DNA from: DATJLY01 sp963729295
GTDB lineage: Bacteria > Pseudomonadota > Alphaproteobacteria > ATCC43930 > CGMCC-115725
Reading direction: 5' to 3'
DNA length: 64,000 nt
Assembly (NCBI GenBank): GCA_963729295.1
Contig: CAVSNJ010000004.1
Span: 248,001-312,000, forward strand
The position numbers and the translations under genes are program-made. The stretch's first letter is position 1, and every line of letters starts with the position of its first letter. The notes below the pieces were generated by a model. It was given only the letters and a program-made list of their open reading frames with translations. It did no database searches and was not told the origin of the DNA. Positions 25,614-36,603 of the stretch are shown piece after piece.

Positions 25614-27323
25614 TCAGATCGGCATTCGGTAGCCGTAGAATTCATGATCTTCGTTGTACCCGCCCTGACCGGCGCCAAGGTCCGCGAAATCATGAACGAA
25701 CTCGATCGCTGCGATCCACTTCACCATCTTGAACCCAAGTTCATTTTCGCAGCGCAGCCGTAATGGTGCGCCGTGCAGCACGCTGACTGGCGCTCCATTC
25801 ATTTCGTAGGCGAGGATCGTCAGCTCGTGGCGCATGTTGGAAATCGTGTGCACGTCATAGTAACGACCGCCATCGCCTCCGTCGGCGAGCGAATAGAACA
25901 CCGCGTACCGGGCTTCAGGCGTGGGGCGCACCAACTCGAGAATGTGATGCATGGAAACGCCGCCCCATTTTGCGACGCCAGACCATCCCTGAATGCAAAA
26001 ATGGGTCGTGATCTGCTCCTGCTTCGGCATTGTTTTCAGCTCGGCGTAGGAAAACACTCCGGGGCGCTCAACGAGCCCGCCAACCCGCAGAACGAAGCTC
26101 GCGAAACCTTCGGCGACCAGCGCGTCGAACTCGGCCGATTTCGGCATGGTGCCGTTCGGCCAGAAATAAGGCGAAATGTCCTTCTCCGCCAATTGGCTGG
26201 TCGGGTCCCACCATCCCGTCAGGACGTCGAACGGCCACATCATCCATTCGCCGATCTTCTGAACGACGCGCGCATGCCGGATCGTGAATGGCGAGGCTAG
26301 CCACCACGGCACAGCCACCAGCACCATTGCCGGAACGAAGATCGTCAGCCCGCGCCAGGAGCCGTCGTGCACGCCGGCAAACATCGCATTCAAATTGACC
26401 CGTGCTCCGGTGATGAACACCAAGGTCACGTGTATCAAGATGAAGAGCAGGAACCACCACAACGCGAGGAAGTGGATCGACCGCGCCCGCTGGCGGTTCA
26501 AGACTCTGCCGAACCAGCCGAGCCGATTTGAGATTGCCGGCCCCTGCATGAAACCGGTTACGATCGACGTGGGTGCTGCGACGAACGCGGTGATGAAATA
26601 GGCGAGCTGCTGAAGGCTGTTGTAGCGGGACCAACTTTCATCGGCGGGGAAGGTAAGCGACAGGTACTGGAGCGCTGTCGAGGCCGCGTTCGGGAACACC
26701 TCCCATGTGGTCGGTACCAGCCTCTGCCACTGGTCGGTCCAGAACAGCAGCGCGTAAAAGACGACGCCGTTGATCATCCACAGCAGGCCGAACGAGAAGT
26801 GCCACCAGCGCGCAAGTCCGATGGAATGCCGGATGCCGGGGAGCCCGAGCCAACCCGGCAGCGTCACCGAGTCGTCCTTGGCAGTCCAGATCCGCCCGGT
26901 TGGAACGGCCTTCTGAAAGCGGAACCATTCGGTGCCGGGCGTGCAGTCGCGTTTCCAATATAACCGCGGGTGGTCGGCGAGCACCTGGATACCGGCGCGG
27001 ACGATGAACGTCATGAACAGAAGATTGAGGAAGTGCTGCAACCGGAGCCACGCCGGGAAGCCGGTGCCGACGGCCCGAGCGGACGGCGGGATGCCGGGGT
27101 ACCGCACGAGGAAATCATGAACTGCCGGAAGCTCCCGCAGTTCCTGAGCTACGGCCACTCCAATGACGGCCAGCACAAAACCGAGTGGCAACGCCCACAG
27201 GACATTAATCCAACGTCGGCCGATCCTGATTTTGGGTACCACGCCGATCTGGGGCGGCAACCAGTTGCTCAGGAGAACGCGGTCATCGGCCTGGCTGAGG
27301 TTTGGCATGATGGGATCATGCAT
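25614..27323 (-). CDS. Cytochrome b561-like membrane domain fused to sulfite-oxidase-fold molybdenum-cofactor domain
   Basis: A 569-residue fusion. Six hydrophobic segments are visible (about 40-59, 94-116, 172-195, 238-258, 283-306, 325-344), with histidines in them (H97, H175, H284, H298) that could hold two b hemes. Residues ~385-569 match the oxidoreductase molybdopterin-binding domain of the sulfite oxidase/MsrP group, with the Mo-ligand cysteine at C443 in HFCIQGWSG and a closing AAIEFVHDF segment. In the usual arrangement (MsrP/MsrQ, SorA/B) the heme and Mo parts are separate proteins; here they are one chain, so electrons could pass directly between quinone pool and Mo centre. No Tat signal is visible ahead of the Mo domain. 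Substrate unknown; depends on Mo supply such as the wtpABC system in this window. Confidence 0.82.
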   Translation of the reverse strand: MHDPIMPNLSQADDRVLLSNWLPPQIGVVPKIRIGRRWINVLWALPLGFVLAVIGVAVAQELRELPAVHDFLVRYPGIPPSARAVGTGFPAWLRLQHFLNLLFMTFIVRAGIQVLADHPRLYWKRDCTPGTEWFRFQKAVPTGRIWTAKDDSVTLPGWLGLPGIRHSIGLARWWHFSFGLLWMINGVVFYALLFWTDQWQRLVPTTWEVFPNAASTALQYLSLTFPADESWSRYNSLQQLAYFITAFVAAPTSIVTGFMQGPAISNRLGWFGRVLNRQRARSIHFLALWWFLLFILIHVTLVFITGARVNLNAMFAGVHDGSWRGLTIFVPAMVLVAVPWWLASPFTIRHARVVQKIGEWMMWPFDVLTGWWDPTSQLAEKDISPYFWPNGTMPKSAEFDALVAEGFASFVLRVGGLVERPGVFSYAELKTMPKQEQITTHFCIQGWSGVAKWGGVSMHHILELVRPTPEARYAVFYSLADGGDGGRYYDVHTISNMRHELTILAYEMNGAPVSVLHGAPLRLRCENELGFKMVKWIAAIEFVHDFADLGAGQGGYNEDHEFYGYRMPI

Positions 27324-27402
27324 GAGAGGAACGGGGCGAGTGCTCCTTCCGTTACAAGGACCTGGCTCCCCGAGCGACGGTGAGCCATCGGACTAGGTCG
27401 GA

Positions 27403-27600
27403 CTAGGGCTGAGTTTGCCGGGTGGTCGTTGTCGTCGTCTGCGACGTAATAGGCGGCGGCGGGATGACGGTCGAGGTCGTCTGTTCGGTCGTCGTGGTTT
27501 TGGTCATCGGGTCCGGGCTGCTGCAACCCGCCACGGCGACGGCGGTCGAGAAGACAGCGGCTACGATTGCGGTTCGGCGGTAGGATTTCACGGGGTTCAT
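27403..27600 (-). CDS. Small Thr-rich lipoprotein
   Basis: A 65-residue protein with an N-terminal hydrophobic segment (IVAAVFSTAVAVAG) and a lipobox AVAGC with the lipidated cysteine at residue ~26. The mature part is almost only Thr, Gln and Pro (MTKTTTTEQTT, then PPPPITSQTTTTTTRQ), so a disordered tether. It is 100 bases downstream of another small exported protein on the same strand, with a 12-bp hairpin between. Function unknown. Confidence 0.7.
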   Translation of the reverse strand: MNPVKSYRRTAIVAAVFSTAVAVAGCSSPDPMTKTTTTEQTTSTVIPPPPITSQTTTTTTRQTQP

Positions 27601-27644
27601 GGCGAAGCTCCAAGGATGCGGATGACTGGGTCAGTGGCGCGGCT

Positions 27645-27671
27645 CCCAATCGACGCACCGCGTCGATTGGG
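27645..27671. terminator. Perfect 12-bp hairpin between two small envelope genes
   Basis: CCCAATCGACGC (27645-27656) and GCGTCGATTGGG (27660-27671) are exact reverse complements around a 3-base loop. It lies 30 bases past the stop of the 90-residue exported protein gene and 45 bases before the start of the lipoprotein gene. There is no T-run, so it may attenuate or stabilise the transcript rather than end it fully. Confidence 0.55.
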
Positions 27672-27700
27672 ATTGTGTTGCGGTCTGCAAGGCCGGCGCC

Positions 27701-27973
27701 CTACTGGCTTTGCTGCTGGATGACCTTGCTCGTGGTAATCGTCGAGCCGTCCGGCCCGACGTACTTCTCGGTATCTCTGTCGGTGCGGACGTTGCCGTCA
27801 TCCGAGTGCGTGACGGTTCTCGAGGCGGAGGTCATCGACGATTGCACGGGCGCCGGCGTGGGCGTATCGAACGTGCGCGTCGTCTCCGTGGTGGTGCTGG
27901 AAGATGACTGTGCGAAGGCCGGCGCGGTCAGAAGCGCGAGAACCGCTGCGGACGTCAAAAGTCTTTTCATCAC
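27701..27973 (-). CDS. Small exported Ser/Thr-rich protein
   Basis: A 90-residue protein with a clear signal peptide (MMKRLLTSAAVLALLTAPAF, cleaved after AFA). The mature part is Ser/Thr/Gln-rich (SSSSTTTETTRTFDTP) with a more ordered end: DRDTEKYVGPDGSTITTSKV, a pattern seen in small periplasmic proteins of Hyphomicrobiales. GAGAGGA precedes the ATG. A copy of the dispersed element (28094-28113) lies 120 bases upstream, in its likely promoter region. Function unknown. Confidence 0.72.
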   Translation of the reverse strand: MMKRLLTSAAVLALLTAPAFAQSSSSTTTETTRTFDTPTPAPVQSSMTSASRTVTHSDDGNVRTDRDTEKYVGPDGSTITTSKVIQQQSQ

Positions 27974-28093
27974 CGTGTTCCTCTCGAATTTACGAACTTG
28001 GAACTAAAGCTGCTCGCGGTGGCGCGAGCGACCCTACGGTCCGCACTGAACGTGCATTGAAGAGACAGTATTGGGACGGGCACCGACTGCGTC

Positions 28094-28113
28094 AGACTCG
28101 GAAAGTACCTAGA
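28094..28113 (+). repeat. Dispersed element, type A copy 2
   Basis: Reads agactcggaaagtacctaga; 19 of 20 bases match the reverse strand of 14066-14085. It lies 121 bases upstream of the small exported protein start (27973). Confidence 0.6.
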
Positions 28114-28209
28114 TCGTTTGCTGCCGGTATTTCGCTGAGTTCGACTGCGCCGTGTGAAGGCAGCGACGTGCGTTCTGCGCGTCTCGTACTCCGTGACTGG
28201 GGAATGTGT

Positions 28210-28228
28210 CTGAGTAGTTTCCGAGCCT
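28210..28228 (-). repeat. Dispersed element, type B copy 2
   Basis: The minus strand reads aggctcggaaactactcag, identical to 25580-25598 over 19 bases. It lies about 150 bases upstream of the Dps fragment start (28377). Confidence 0.6.
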
Positions 28229-28376
28229 CCACTTGGCGATCTTACGTCAGTTATGGTCGGGTCAGTCTTGGATCGTTACCTGGCTGCGCGAGCACGTCTT
28301 AACCATCCGGCGCAACGCCCTGCGCCGCCGCATCGAAATTGCCGTCCGCCCTTGGCAAGACCTGGAGTATCCGACC

Positions 28377-28547
28377 ATGCAGCCGACGCGCAACACACTG
28401 TCCGAGAACATCCGGGCGCAGTCAGTCGAACTTCTGAACAAGCACCTGGCTGCGGCGATCGATCTGCATGCGCAGGTGAAGCAGGCGCATTGTACCGTGC
28501 GTGGACCGGCCTTCATCGCGATCCACGAACTGTTCGACAAGCAATGA
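28377..28547 (+). pseudogene. Truncated Dps (ferritin-like DNA-protection protein) N-terminal fragment
   Basis: A 56-codon frame that reads as the first helix of Dps: TLSENIRAQSVELLNKHLAA, then LHAQVKQAHCTVRGPAF and IAIHELFDK, ending at TGA where intact Dps continues with the four-helix bundle and ferroxidase residues. The usual QAHWNVRG is QAHCTVRG here. The DNA after the stop does not continue the protein in any frame. A full-length but different Dps lies at 53988-54515. Non-functional as a ferroxidase. Confidence 0.7.
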
Positions 28548-28676
28548 CGAACCCGACCCGCGGTTTTTCGAGCTCAGCGTCAAATCCGCGGTGACGGCTT
28601 CGAACCGACTCCCGGGCTGAACGATCCCATCAAAGGTTTATGTGAACCAAATCAGCGCCGGAGCCAACGTGAGACG

Positions 28677-29039
28677 ATGAACGCACTCCGAATTCTCGTG
28701 GTCGAAGATGACGCCGTGATCGGCATGATGCTCGCCGAGATGCTCGAAGAGATGGGCCACGACGTCTGCGCGATCGAGTCCACCGAGGCTGATGCGGTGA
28801 GCGCCGCCGATCGATGCAAGCCGGACCTGATGATCGTCGATGTCCTGTTGGGCGATGGAAATGGCGTCTCTGCCGTCACGGAAATCCTCCGCGCCGGGCC
28901 GGTTCCGCACCTGTTTGTCAGCGCCGATATTTCGAGGCTAAGGGCGCTTAGGCCAAGCGCCGTGGCCATTCAAAAGCCTTACCGCGAACCCGAACTCACT
29001 CGGGCCATTCACCTCGCGCTTGACGCCCCAGCCGAGTGA
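28677..29039 (+). CDS. Single-domain response regulator (CheY-like receiver)
   Basis: A 120-residue receiver domain without an output domain. Marks: acidic pair in ILVVEDDAVIG, phospho-acceptor Asp (about residue 53) in LMIVDVLLGDG, the Ser/Ala position in HLFVSADIS, and conserved Lys in AIQKPYREPEL. It would take part in a phosphorelay with a histidine kinase encoded elsewhere; the sequence resembles receivers linked with HWE/HisKA_2 kinases in alphaproteobacteria. It is convergent with the RND operon that ends 63 bases downstream. Confidence 0.85.
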   Translation: MNALRILVVEDDAVIGMMLAEMLEEMGHDVCAIESTEADAVSAADRCKPDLMIVDVLLGDGNGVSAVTEILRAGPVPHLFVSADISRLRALRPSAVAIQKPYREPELTRAIHLALDAPAE

Positions 29040-29101
29040 ATTTGCTGCGTCGACGAATCCACCGAACGAGGTCAAACGGCCGCGGCGCGCCCGGCGGCCT
29101 C

Positions 29102-32100
29102 TTATATCTCGGCGACGGACGCCGCCGGGACAGCTCTCGGCCGCTTGCGCCAATTGCTCAACCGATCGAGGTAGAGATAAATCACCGGCGTGGTGAAGAG
29201 CGTCAGGGCCTGGCTCACCAGCAGGCCGCCCACCATGGCATAGCCGAGCGGCTGGCGGAATTCGGAGCCGGTGCCGCCTCCCAACATCAGTGGCAATCCG
29301 CCGAGGAGCGCGCACATCGTCGTCATCATGATCGGACGGAAGCGCAACACGCAGGCCTGGTAGATCGCTTCCTCCGGCGGCAGATGCTGCTCGCGCTGTG
29401 CGCTTAGCGCGAAGTCCACCATCATGATGCCGTTCTTTTTCACGATGCCGATCAGCAGGATGATGCCGATCAGCGCGATGACGGTAAGTTGATAGCCGAA
29501 CAGCATCAGCATGAGGAGGGCGCCGAGCCCGGCCGAGGGAAGGGTCGAGAGAATGGTCAAGGGATGGATGAAGCTCTCGTAGAGAACGCCAAGGATGAGG
29601 TAGACGACCAGCAGCGCGGCCGCGATCAAATAGGGCGTTGTCGCCAGCGAAGTCTGGAAGGCCTGCGCCGTGCCCTGGAACGACCCCGATAGTGTCGCCG
29701 GAACGCCGAGTTCGGTCGCGGCCTGTTGAACCGCCGTCACCGCATCGCCGAGCGATGCGCCGCCCGCGAGATTGAAGCTCACCGTCACCGATGGGAACTG
29801 GCTCTGATGATTGATGGCGAGATAGGCCGTCTTCGTCATGTCGAGGCGCACGAAGGTCGAAATCGGAACCTGCTGCCCCGTGATCGGCGAGGTGAGATAG
29901 AGCTTGTCGAAGATACGCGGATCGGTCTGCAACGCCGGATCGACCTCGAGCACGACGTGATAGCTGTTGAGCTGCGTGAAATACTGGGCCACCTCACGCT
30001 GGCCGATGGCGTCGTAGATCGTCGCATCGATCAGCGTCGGCTGGATGCCGAAGCGTGCCGCCCGGTCGCGATCGATGGTCAGCGTCGCCGTGGCGGCGTC
30101 AGCCTGCTGATCGCTGGTGACGTCGGCGAGCTGCTTCAGTCCTTGGAGCTTCGCCACCAGCTTGGGCGCCCACACATCGAGCTCGTCGAGGTCGGAGTCC
30201 TCCAAGGTATATTGGTACTGGGTCCGGCCGGCTCGGCCGCCGACCTTGATGTCCTGTGGAACTTGGAGATAGAGATTGGCGCCCTCGATGGCAGCGAGCT
30301 TGGGGCGCAGCCGGGCGATGATCTGCTCGGCGCTCGCCCCGCGCTTTGCCCGGGGCTTCAAGTTGATGAAGAAGTTGCCGGTGTTGAAGGCCGAGGCGCC
30401 TGCGGTGTAGCCGACGCCGTCCACGTCCGGATCCTGACGGATCACGTCGGCCATCGCGCCGAGATGGCCCCACATCGCCGCCGAGGAGATGTCCTGCGCT
30501 CCCTCGGCGCTGCCGGAGATGGTTCCCGTGTCCTGCTCGGGGAAAAACCCTTTCGGAATGAAAACATAGAGGACCACGGTGAGCATCATCGTGCAGAGGA
30601 ACACGCAGAGCGTCAGCAGGCGATATTCCAGTACGCGCTTCAAGCCCCATTCGTAACCCGCCAGCAGCCGGTCGAACTTCCGCTCGAAGAACTGATAGAC
30701 GCGGCCATGGCTTGCCTCCTTGCTGCTTTTGAGGAAGCGCGAGCACATCATCGGCGTCAGGGTCAGCGCGATCGACCCCGAGACCAGGATCGCCACTGTC
30801 ACGGTGACGGCGAATTCCCGCAACAGCCGGCCGACGATGCCGCTCATCAGCAGCAGCGGGATGAACACGGCGACCAGCGAGAGGCTGATCGAGACGATGG
30901 TGAAGCCGATCTCGCCGGCCCCCTTGAGCGCCGCCTCGAACGGCGCCAGGCCCTCTTCGATGTAGCGGACGATGTTTTCCAACATGACGATCGCATCGTC
31001 CACCACGAAGCCGACGGCGATCGTGAGCCCCATCAGCGAGAGGTTGTCGAGGCTGTAGCCGAGCAGGTACATCACCGCGAACGTCCCGGCGAGCGACAGG
31101 GGCACGGTGATGGCGGGGATGATCGTCGCCCAGAGGCTGCGCAGAAAGAGGAAGATCACCGCGATCACCAGGACGATGGTGATCGCGAGCGTGGACTCCA
31201 CGCCGGCGACCGAGGCGCGGATCGTCTGGGTGCGATCGGACAGGACCGCCACGTCGATCGCCGCGGGGATCGTCGCCTCGAGACGCGGCAGCGCCGCGCG
31301 CACCTGATTGACCGTATCGATCACATTGGCGCCGGGCTGTTTGAAGACCGCCAGAAGGATGCACCGCGTGCCGTTCGTCCAGGCGGCGAGCTTAGAGTTC
31401 TCGGGCGCGTCCACCGCACGGCCGATGTCGCGGACGCGCACCGGCGCGCCCTTGCGGTAGGCGACGATGACGTCGTTCCAGGTTGCCGCGGCGAGGATCT
31501 GATCGTTGTCGTAGACCGCGAAGCTCTGTTGCGCGCCGTCGAGCGTGCCCTTGGGCGCCTCGGCCGTGGCGCCCACGAGTTGCGCCCGGACATCCTCGAG
31601 AGAGAGACCCAGCGATGCGATCTTCGCTGGATCGAGCTGAATACGCACCGCGGGCTTCTGCTGGCCGTTGATCGTGATTTGGGCAACGCCGTTGATCTGC
31701 GACAGCTGCTGGGCCAGAATATTCTCGGCGGAGTCGTCGACCACCGTGAGCGGCAGCGAGGCCGAGGTCAGCGACAGAATCAGGATCGGTGAGTCTGCCG
31801 GGTTGACCTTGCGGTAGCTCGGCGCGCTCGGCAGGTTGGTCGGCAACTGTCCACTGGCAGCGCTGATCGCCGACAGGATGTCGCCCGCGGCGGCATCGAT
31901 GTCGCGATCGAGGTCGAACTGTACGGTGATCGAGCTCGAGCTGAGCGAACTCGTCGAGGTCAGCTCGGTCACTCCGGCAATCAAGGCGAATTGCCGCTCG
32001 AGCGGGGCCGTCACGCTTGCGGCTACGGTCTCTGCGCTAGCGCCCGGCAATGTCGTCGAGACCTGAATGGTGGGAAAGTCGACCTGCGGCAGCGGCGCGA

Positions 32101-32200
32101 CCGGCAGCATCGGAAAGGCAACCACGCCGACTGCCAGCAATCCGGCCGCCAGCAGGCACGTTCCGATCGGACGGCGGATGAACGGCTCGGAAATACTCAT
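29102..32200 (-). CDS. RND efflux permease (MdtB/MdtC-like)
   Basis: A 1032-residue inner-membrane proton antiporter. The N-terminus ISEPFIRRPIGTCLLAAGLL and the TGATA-like features of the MdtB/C branch differ from the AcrB-type pump at 2061. The proton-relay aspartates are residues 401-402 (VVDDAIVMLEN) and the relay Lys lies in IVKKNGIMMVDFAL. The usual MdtABC system has two permeases; here only one follows the adaptor gene, so it would act as a homotrimer. Its start overlaps the adaptor stop by 4 bases (ATGA), so the two are translationally coupled. Confidence 0.93.
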   Translation of the reverse strand: MSISEPFIRRPIGTCLLAAGLLAVGVVAFPMLPVAPLPQVDFPTIQVSTTLPGASAETVAASVTAPLERQFALIAGVTELTSTSSLSSSSITVQFDLDRDIDAAAGDILSAISAASGQLPTNLPSAPSYRKVNPADSPILILSLTSASLPLTVVDDSAENILAQQLSQINGVAQITINGQQKPAVRIQLDPAKIASLGLSLEDVRAQLVGATAEAPKGTLDGAQQSFAVYDNDQILAAATWNDVIVAYRKGAPVRVRDIGRAVDAPENSKLAAWTNGTRCILLAVFKQPGANVIDTVNQVRAALPRLEATIPAAIDVAVLSDRTQTIRASVAGVESTLAITIVLVIAVIFLFLRSLWATIIPAITVPLSLAGTFAVMYLLGYSLDNLSLMGLTIAVGFVVDDAIVMLENIVRYIEEGLAPFEAALKGAGEIGFTIVSISLSLVAVFIPLLLMSGIVGRLLREFAVTVTVAILVSGSIALTLTPMMCSRFLKSSKEASHGRVYQFFERKFDRLLAGYEWGLKRVLEYRLLTLCVFLCTMMLTVVLYVFIPKGFFPEQDTGTISGSAEGAQDISSAAMWGHLGAMADVIRQDPDVDGVGYTAGASAFNTGNFFINLKPRAKRGASAEQIIARLRPKLAAIEGANLYLQVPQDIKVGGRAGRTQYQYTLEDSDLDELDVWAPKLVAKLQGLKQLADVTSDQQADAATATLTIDRDRAARFGIQPTLIDATIYDAIGQREVAQYFTQLNSYHVVLEVDPALQTDPRIFDKLYLTSPITGQQVPISTFVRLDMTKTAYLAINHQSQFPSVTVSFNLAGGASLGDAVTAVQQAATELGVPATLSGSFQGTAQAFQTSLATTPYLIAAALLVVYLILGVLYESFIHPLTILSTLPSAGLGALLMLMLFGYQLTVIALIGIILLIGIVKKNGIMMVDFALSAQREQHLPPEEAIYQACVLRFRPIMMTTMCALLGGLPLMLGGGTGSEFRQPLGYAMVGGLLVSQALTLFTTPVIYLYLDRLSNWRKRPRAVPAASVAEI

Positions 32201-33438
32201 TGCGGCGGGGACGTCGCCGGTTGAGGCGGGGGCGTCGCCGGTTGGGATGGGGACGCCGCAGGTTGCGGCGCGGACGGTGCGGGGGCCACTTTGACGCTCA
32301 CGCCGGGGCGGAGCTTCAACTGGCCGTCGACCACGACCTGATCGCCGGCGGAAAGGCCGGATTCGATCAGCGCAGTAGGGCTGCCGGGATTGGCCCCGGA
32401 GACCTTGATCGTCTGCATCTGGACTGTGTTGTCGGCCTTTATGACATAGGCGTAGAGGCCCTGGGGACCGCTTTGCACGGCGGCCGAGGGCACGGTGATT
32501 GCATTATGCCGCGTCTCGACCAGAAGCTGCGCATCGATGAACTGCCCGGGCCAGAGCGCGTGATCCGTGTTCGGGAAAGTCGCCTTCAACTGAATCGTGC
32601 CGGTGGTTTGGTCGATCTGGTTGTTGATCAGCAGCACCGTTCCCTGGCCCAGCACCTTGTTGTCGGCCCGGCTCGATGCGGCGACCGTGAGCGGCCCCGC
32701 CGCTATCTGTCGGTTGACCACGCCGAAATCATCCTCCGGCAGGGTGAACAGCACCGAGATCGGCTCGATTTGCGTGACCACCACCAAGCCGGTGGTGTCG
32801 GTCGTTTGCACGATGTTGCCGGCATCGATCATCCGCACGCCGGTGCGGCCGGTGATCGGCGATGTAATCGCGGTATAGGCGAGCTGGACCGCGGCGTATT
32901 CAATCTGTGCCTGATCGTTCTTAACCGTCGCGGCGTCCTGCGCGACCAGCGCGATCTGGGTGTCGCGCGCCTGCAGTGCGATAGAGTTCTGCGCGGCCAA
33001 CTTCTCGTAGCGCTGCAAATCGAGCCTCGCATCAGCGAGCAGCGCTTCATCGCGCGCCTTCGATGCTGTGACCTGGTCGAGCTGCGCTTGGTAGGGACGA
33101 GGGTCGATCTGGGCGAGCAGATCGCCGGCCTTCACGTCCTGGCCTTCGACGAAGACGACTTTGTCCAGCGTCCCATTGACGCGAACATGCACGGTCACCG
33201 TGTTGTAGGCTTGAACCGTACCCAGCCCGGTGAGATAAATTGGCTCGTCGCCGGTCTGCGCGATCGCGGCGACCACCGGTACTGGGGGGACCACCAAAGT
33301 GGGCGCGGGTTTGAGCAAGTCCCTCAGGAGCAGCCCCGACCCGATCCCGGCCACGCAGACCAGAACACCTCCCAAAACGAACCGCCAGGGGCGTTTCAAG
33401 GGTCGACGCGAAGCGCCGACCGTGGTGACGGCAACCAT
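32197..33438 (-). CDS. RND efflux periplasmic adaptor (MdtA-like)
   Basis: A 413-residue membrane fusion protein. A membrane anchor or uncleaved signal is at residues ~17-38 (FVLGGVLVCVAGIGSGLLL). Then come lipoyl halves (YLTGLGTVQAYNTVTVHVRV, DGTLDK, VKAGDLLAQIDPRPYQAQL), the alpha-hairpin, AYTAITSPITGRTGVRMID, and the beta-barrel part. The C-terminus is a Pro/Ala/Ser/Gln-rich repeat (PAASPSQPATPPPQPATSPP). ATG 33438 with GGAG upstream is chosen over an upstream open extension. It heads the operon with the permease. A degenerate copy of the dispersed element lies 81 bases upstream. Confidence 0.9.
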   Translation of the reverse strand: MVAVTTVGASRRPLKRPWRFVLGGVLVCVAGIGSGLLLRDLLKPAPTLVVPPVPVVAAIAQTGDEPIYLTGLGTVQAYNTVTVHVRVNGTLDKVVFVEGQDVKAGDLLAQIDPRPYQAQLDQVTASKARDEALLADARLDLQRYEKLAAQNSIALQARDTQIALVAQDAATVKNDQAQIEYAAVQLAYTAITSPITGRTGVRMIDAGNIVQTTDTTGLVVVTQIEPISVLFTLPEDDFGVVNRQIAAGPLTVAASSRADNKVLGQGTVLLINNQIDQTTGTIQLKATFPNTDHALWPGQFIDAQLLVETRHNAITVPSAAVQSGPQGLYAYVIKADNTVQMQTIKVSGANPGSPTALIESGLSAGDQVVVDGQLKLRPGVSVKVAPAPSAPQPAASPSQPATPPPQPATSPPQ

Positions 33439-33813
33439 TGAATCTCCGGTCCGGCCGGGCCGTAGCGAGCACCGGGGAGCCACACGTGCGACGGTAGCCG
33501 TGCAGGGGATGGCGTCATAGGCTCGGAATTTACCTACGGGCCAACCGACTTCGAAGCGACCCTCAGAGCGGCCAGACCCATGCGAAGGGCAAGACGACAT
33601 TGCGCCTCCATCACGTCCGCTATTGATGCTTCAACCGCTGGTCACTTCGATCCGTTCAAGGTCGCGCCAACGCACAGGCGGCCGAGCGGGTTCGGGCGTG
33701 CAAATTAGAAAATCGCACGGTCGATCCGAGAAGACCGGCCGGTTCCAGTCGTTCATGCTGGGTATCTGTCCCAACACTTTATGGACAACCGTAACGATCT
33801 CAGGGGCCACTCA
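33439..33813. other. Divergent gap between the efflux operon and the pentose phosphate operon
   Basis: Contains the promoters of the minus-strand MdtA-like operon and the plus-strand tal-pgi operon. A degenerate dispersed element (33519-33536) is near the efflux side. No further gene is seen; an ATG at 33781 extends the tal-pgi frame by 11 codons but lacks support. Confidence 0.45.
33519..33536 (+). repeat. Dispersed element, degenerate copy
   Basis: Reads aggctcggaatttaccta: same left half as the type B copies and same right end as the type A copies, with the central AAAC/TACT part changed. It is 81 bases upstream of the MdtA-like gene start. Confidence 0.4.

Positions 33814-36602
<2,789 letters not shown>

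Positions 36603-36603
<1 letters not shown>

Larger units (their letters stand above)
27974..28376. other. Gap with two copies of the dispersed element
   Basis: No convincing gene. The gap separates the divergent 27701-27973 gene and the Dps fragment at 28377. It holds two dispersed-element copies in opposite orientation: 28094-28113 (plus, type A) and 28210-28228 (minus, type B). Each is placed about 120-150 bases upstream of one of the two flanking genes, so it is likely a divergent promoter region. Confidence 0.5.

Noticed and set aside
29726..31792. A 688-residue open frame on the plus strand
   Set aside because: It is the mirror of the MdtB-like permease gene on the minus strand and has the same artefact composition.
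32184..32197. A further copy of the dispersed element (ggctcggaaatactca)
   Set aside because: It is part of the start of the MdtB-like coding sequence and lacks one base of the core; a chance likeness.
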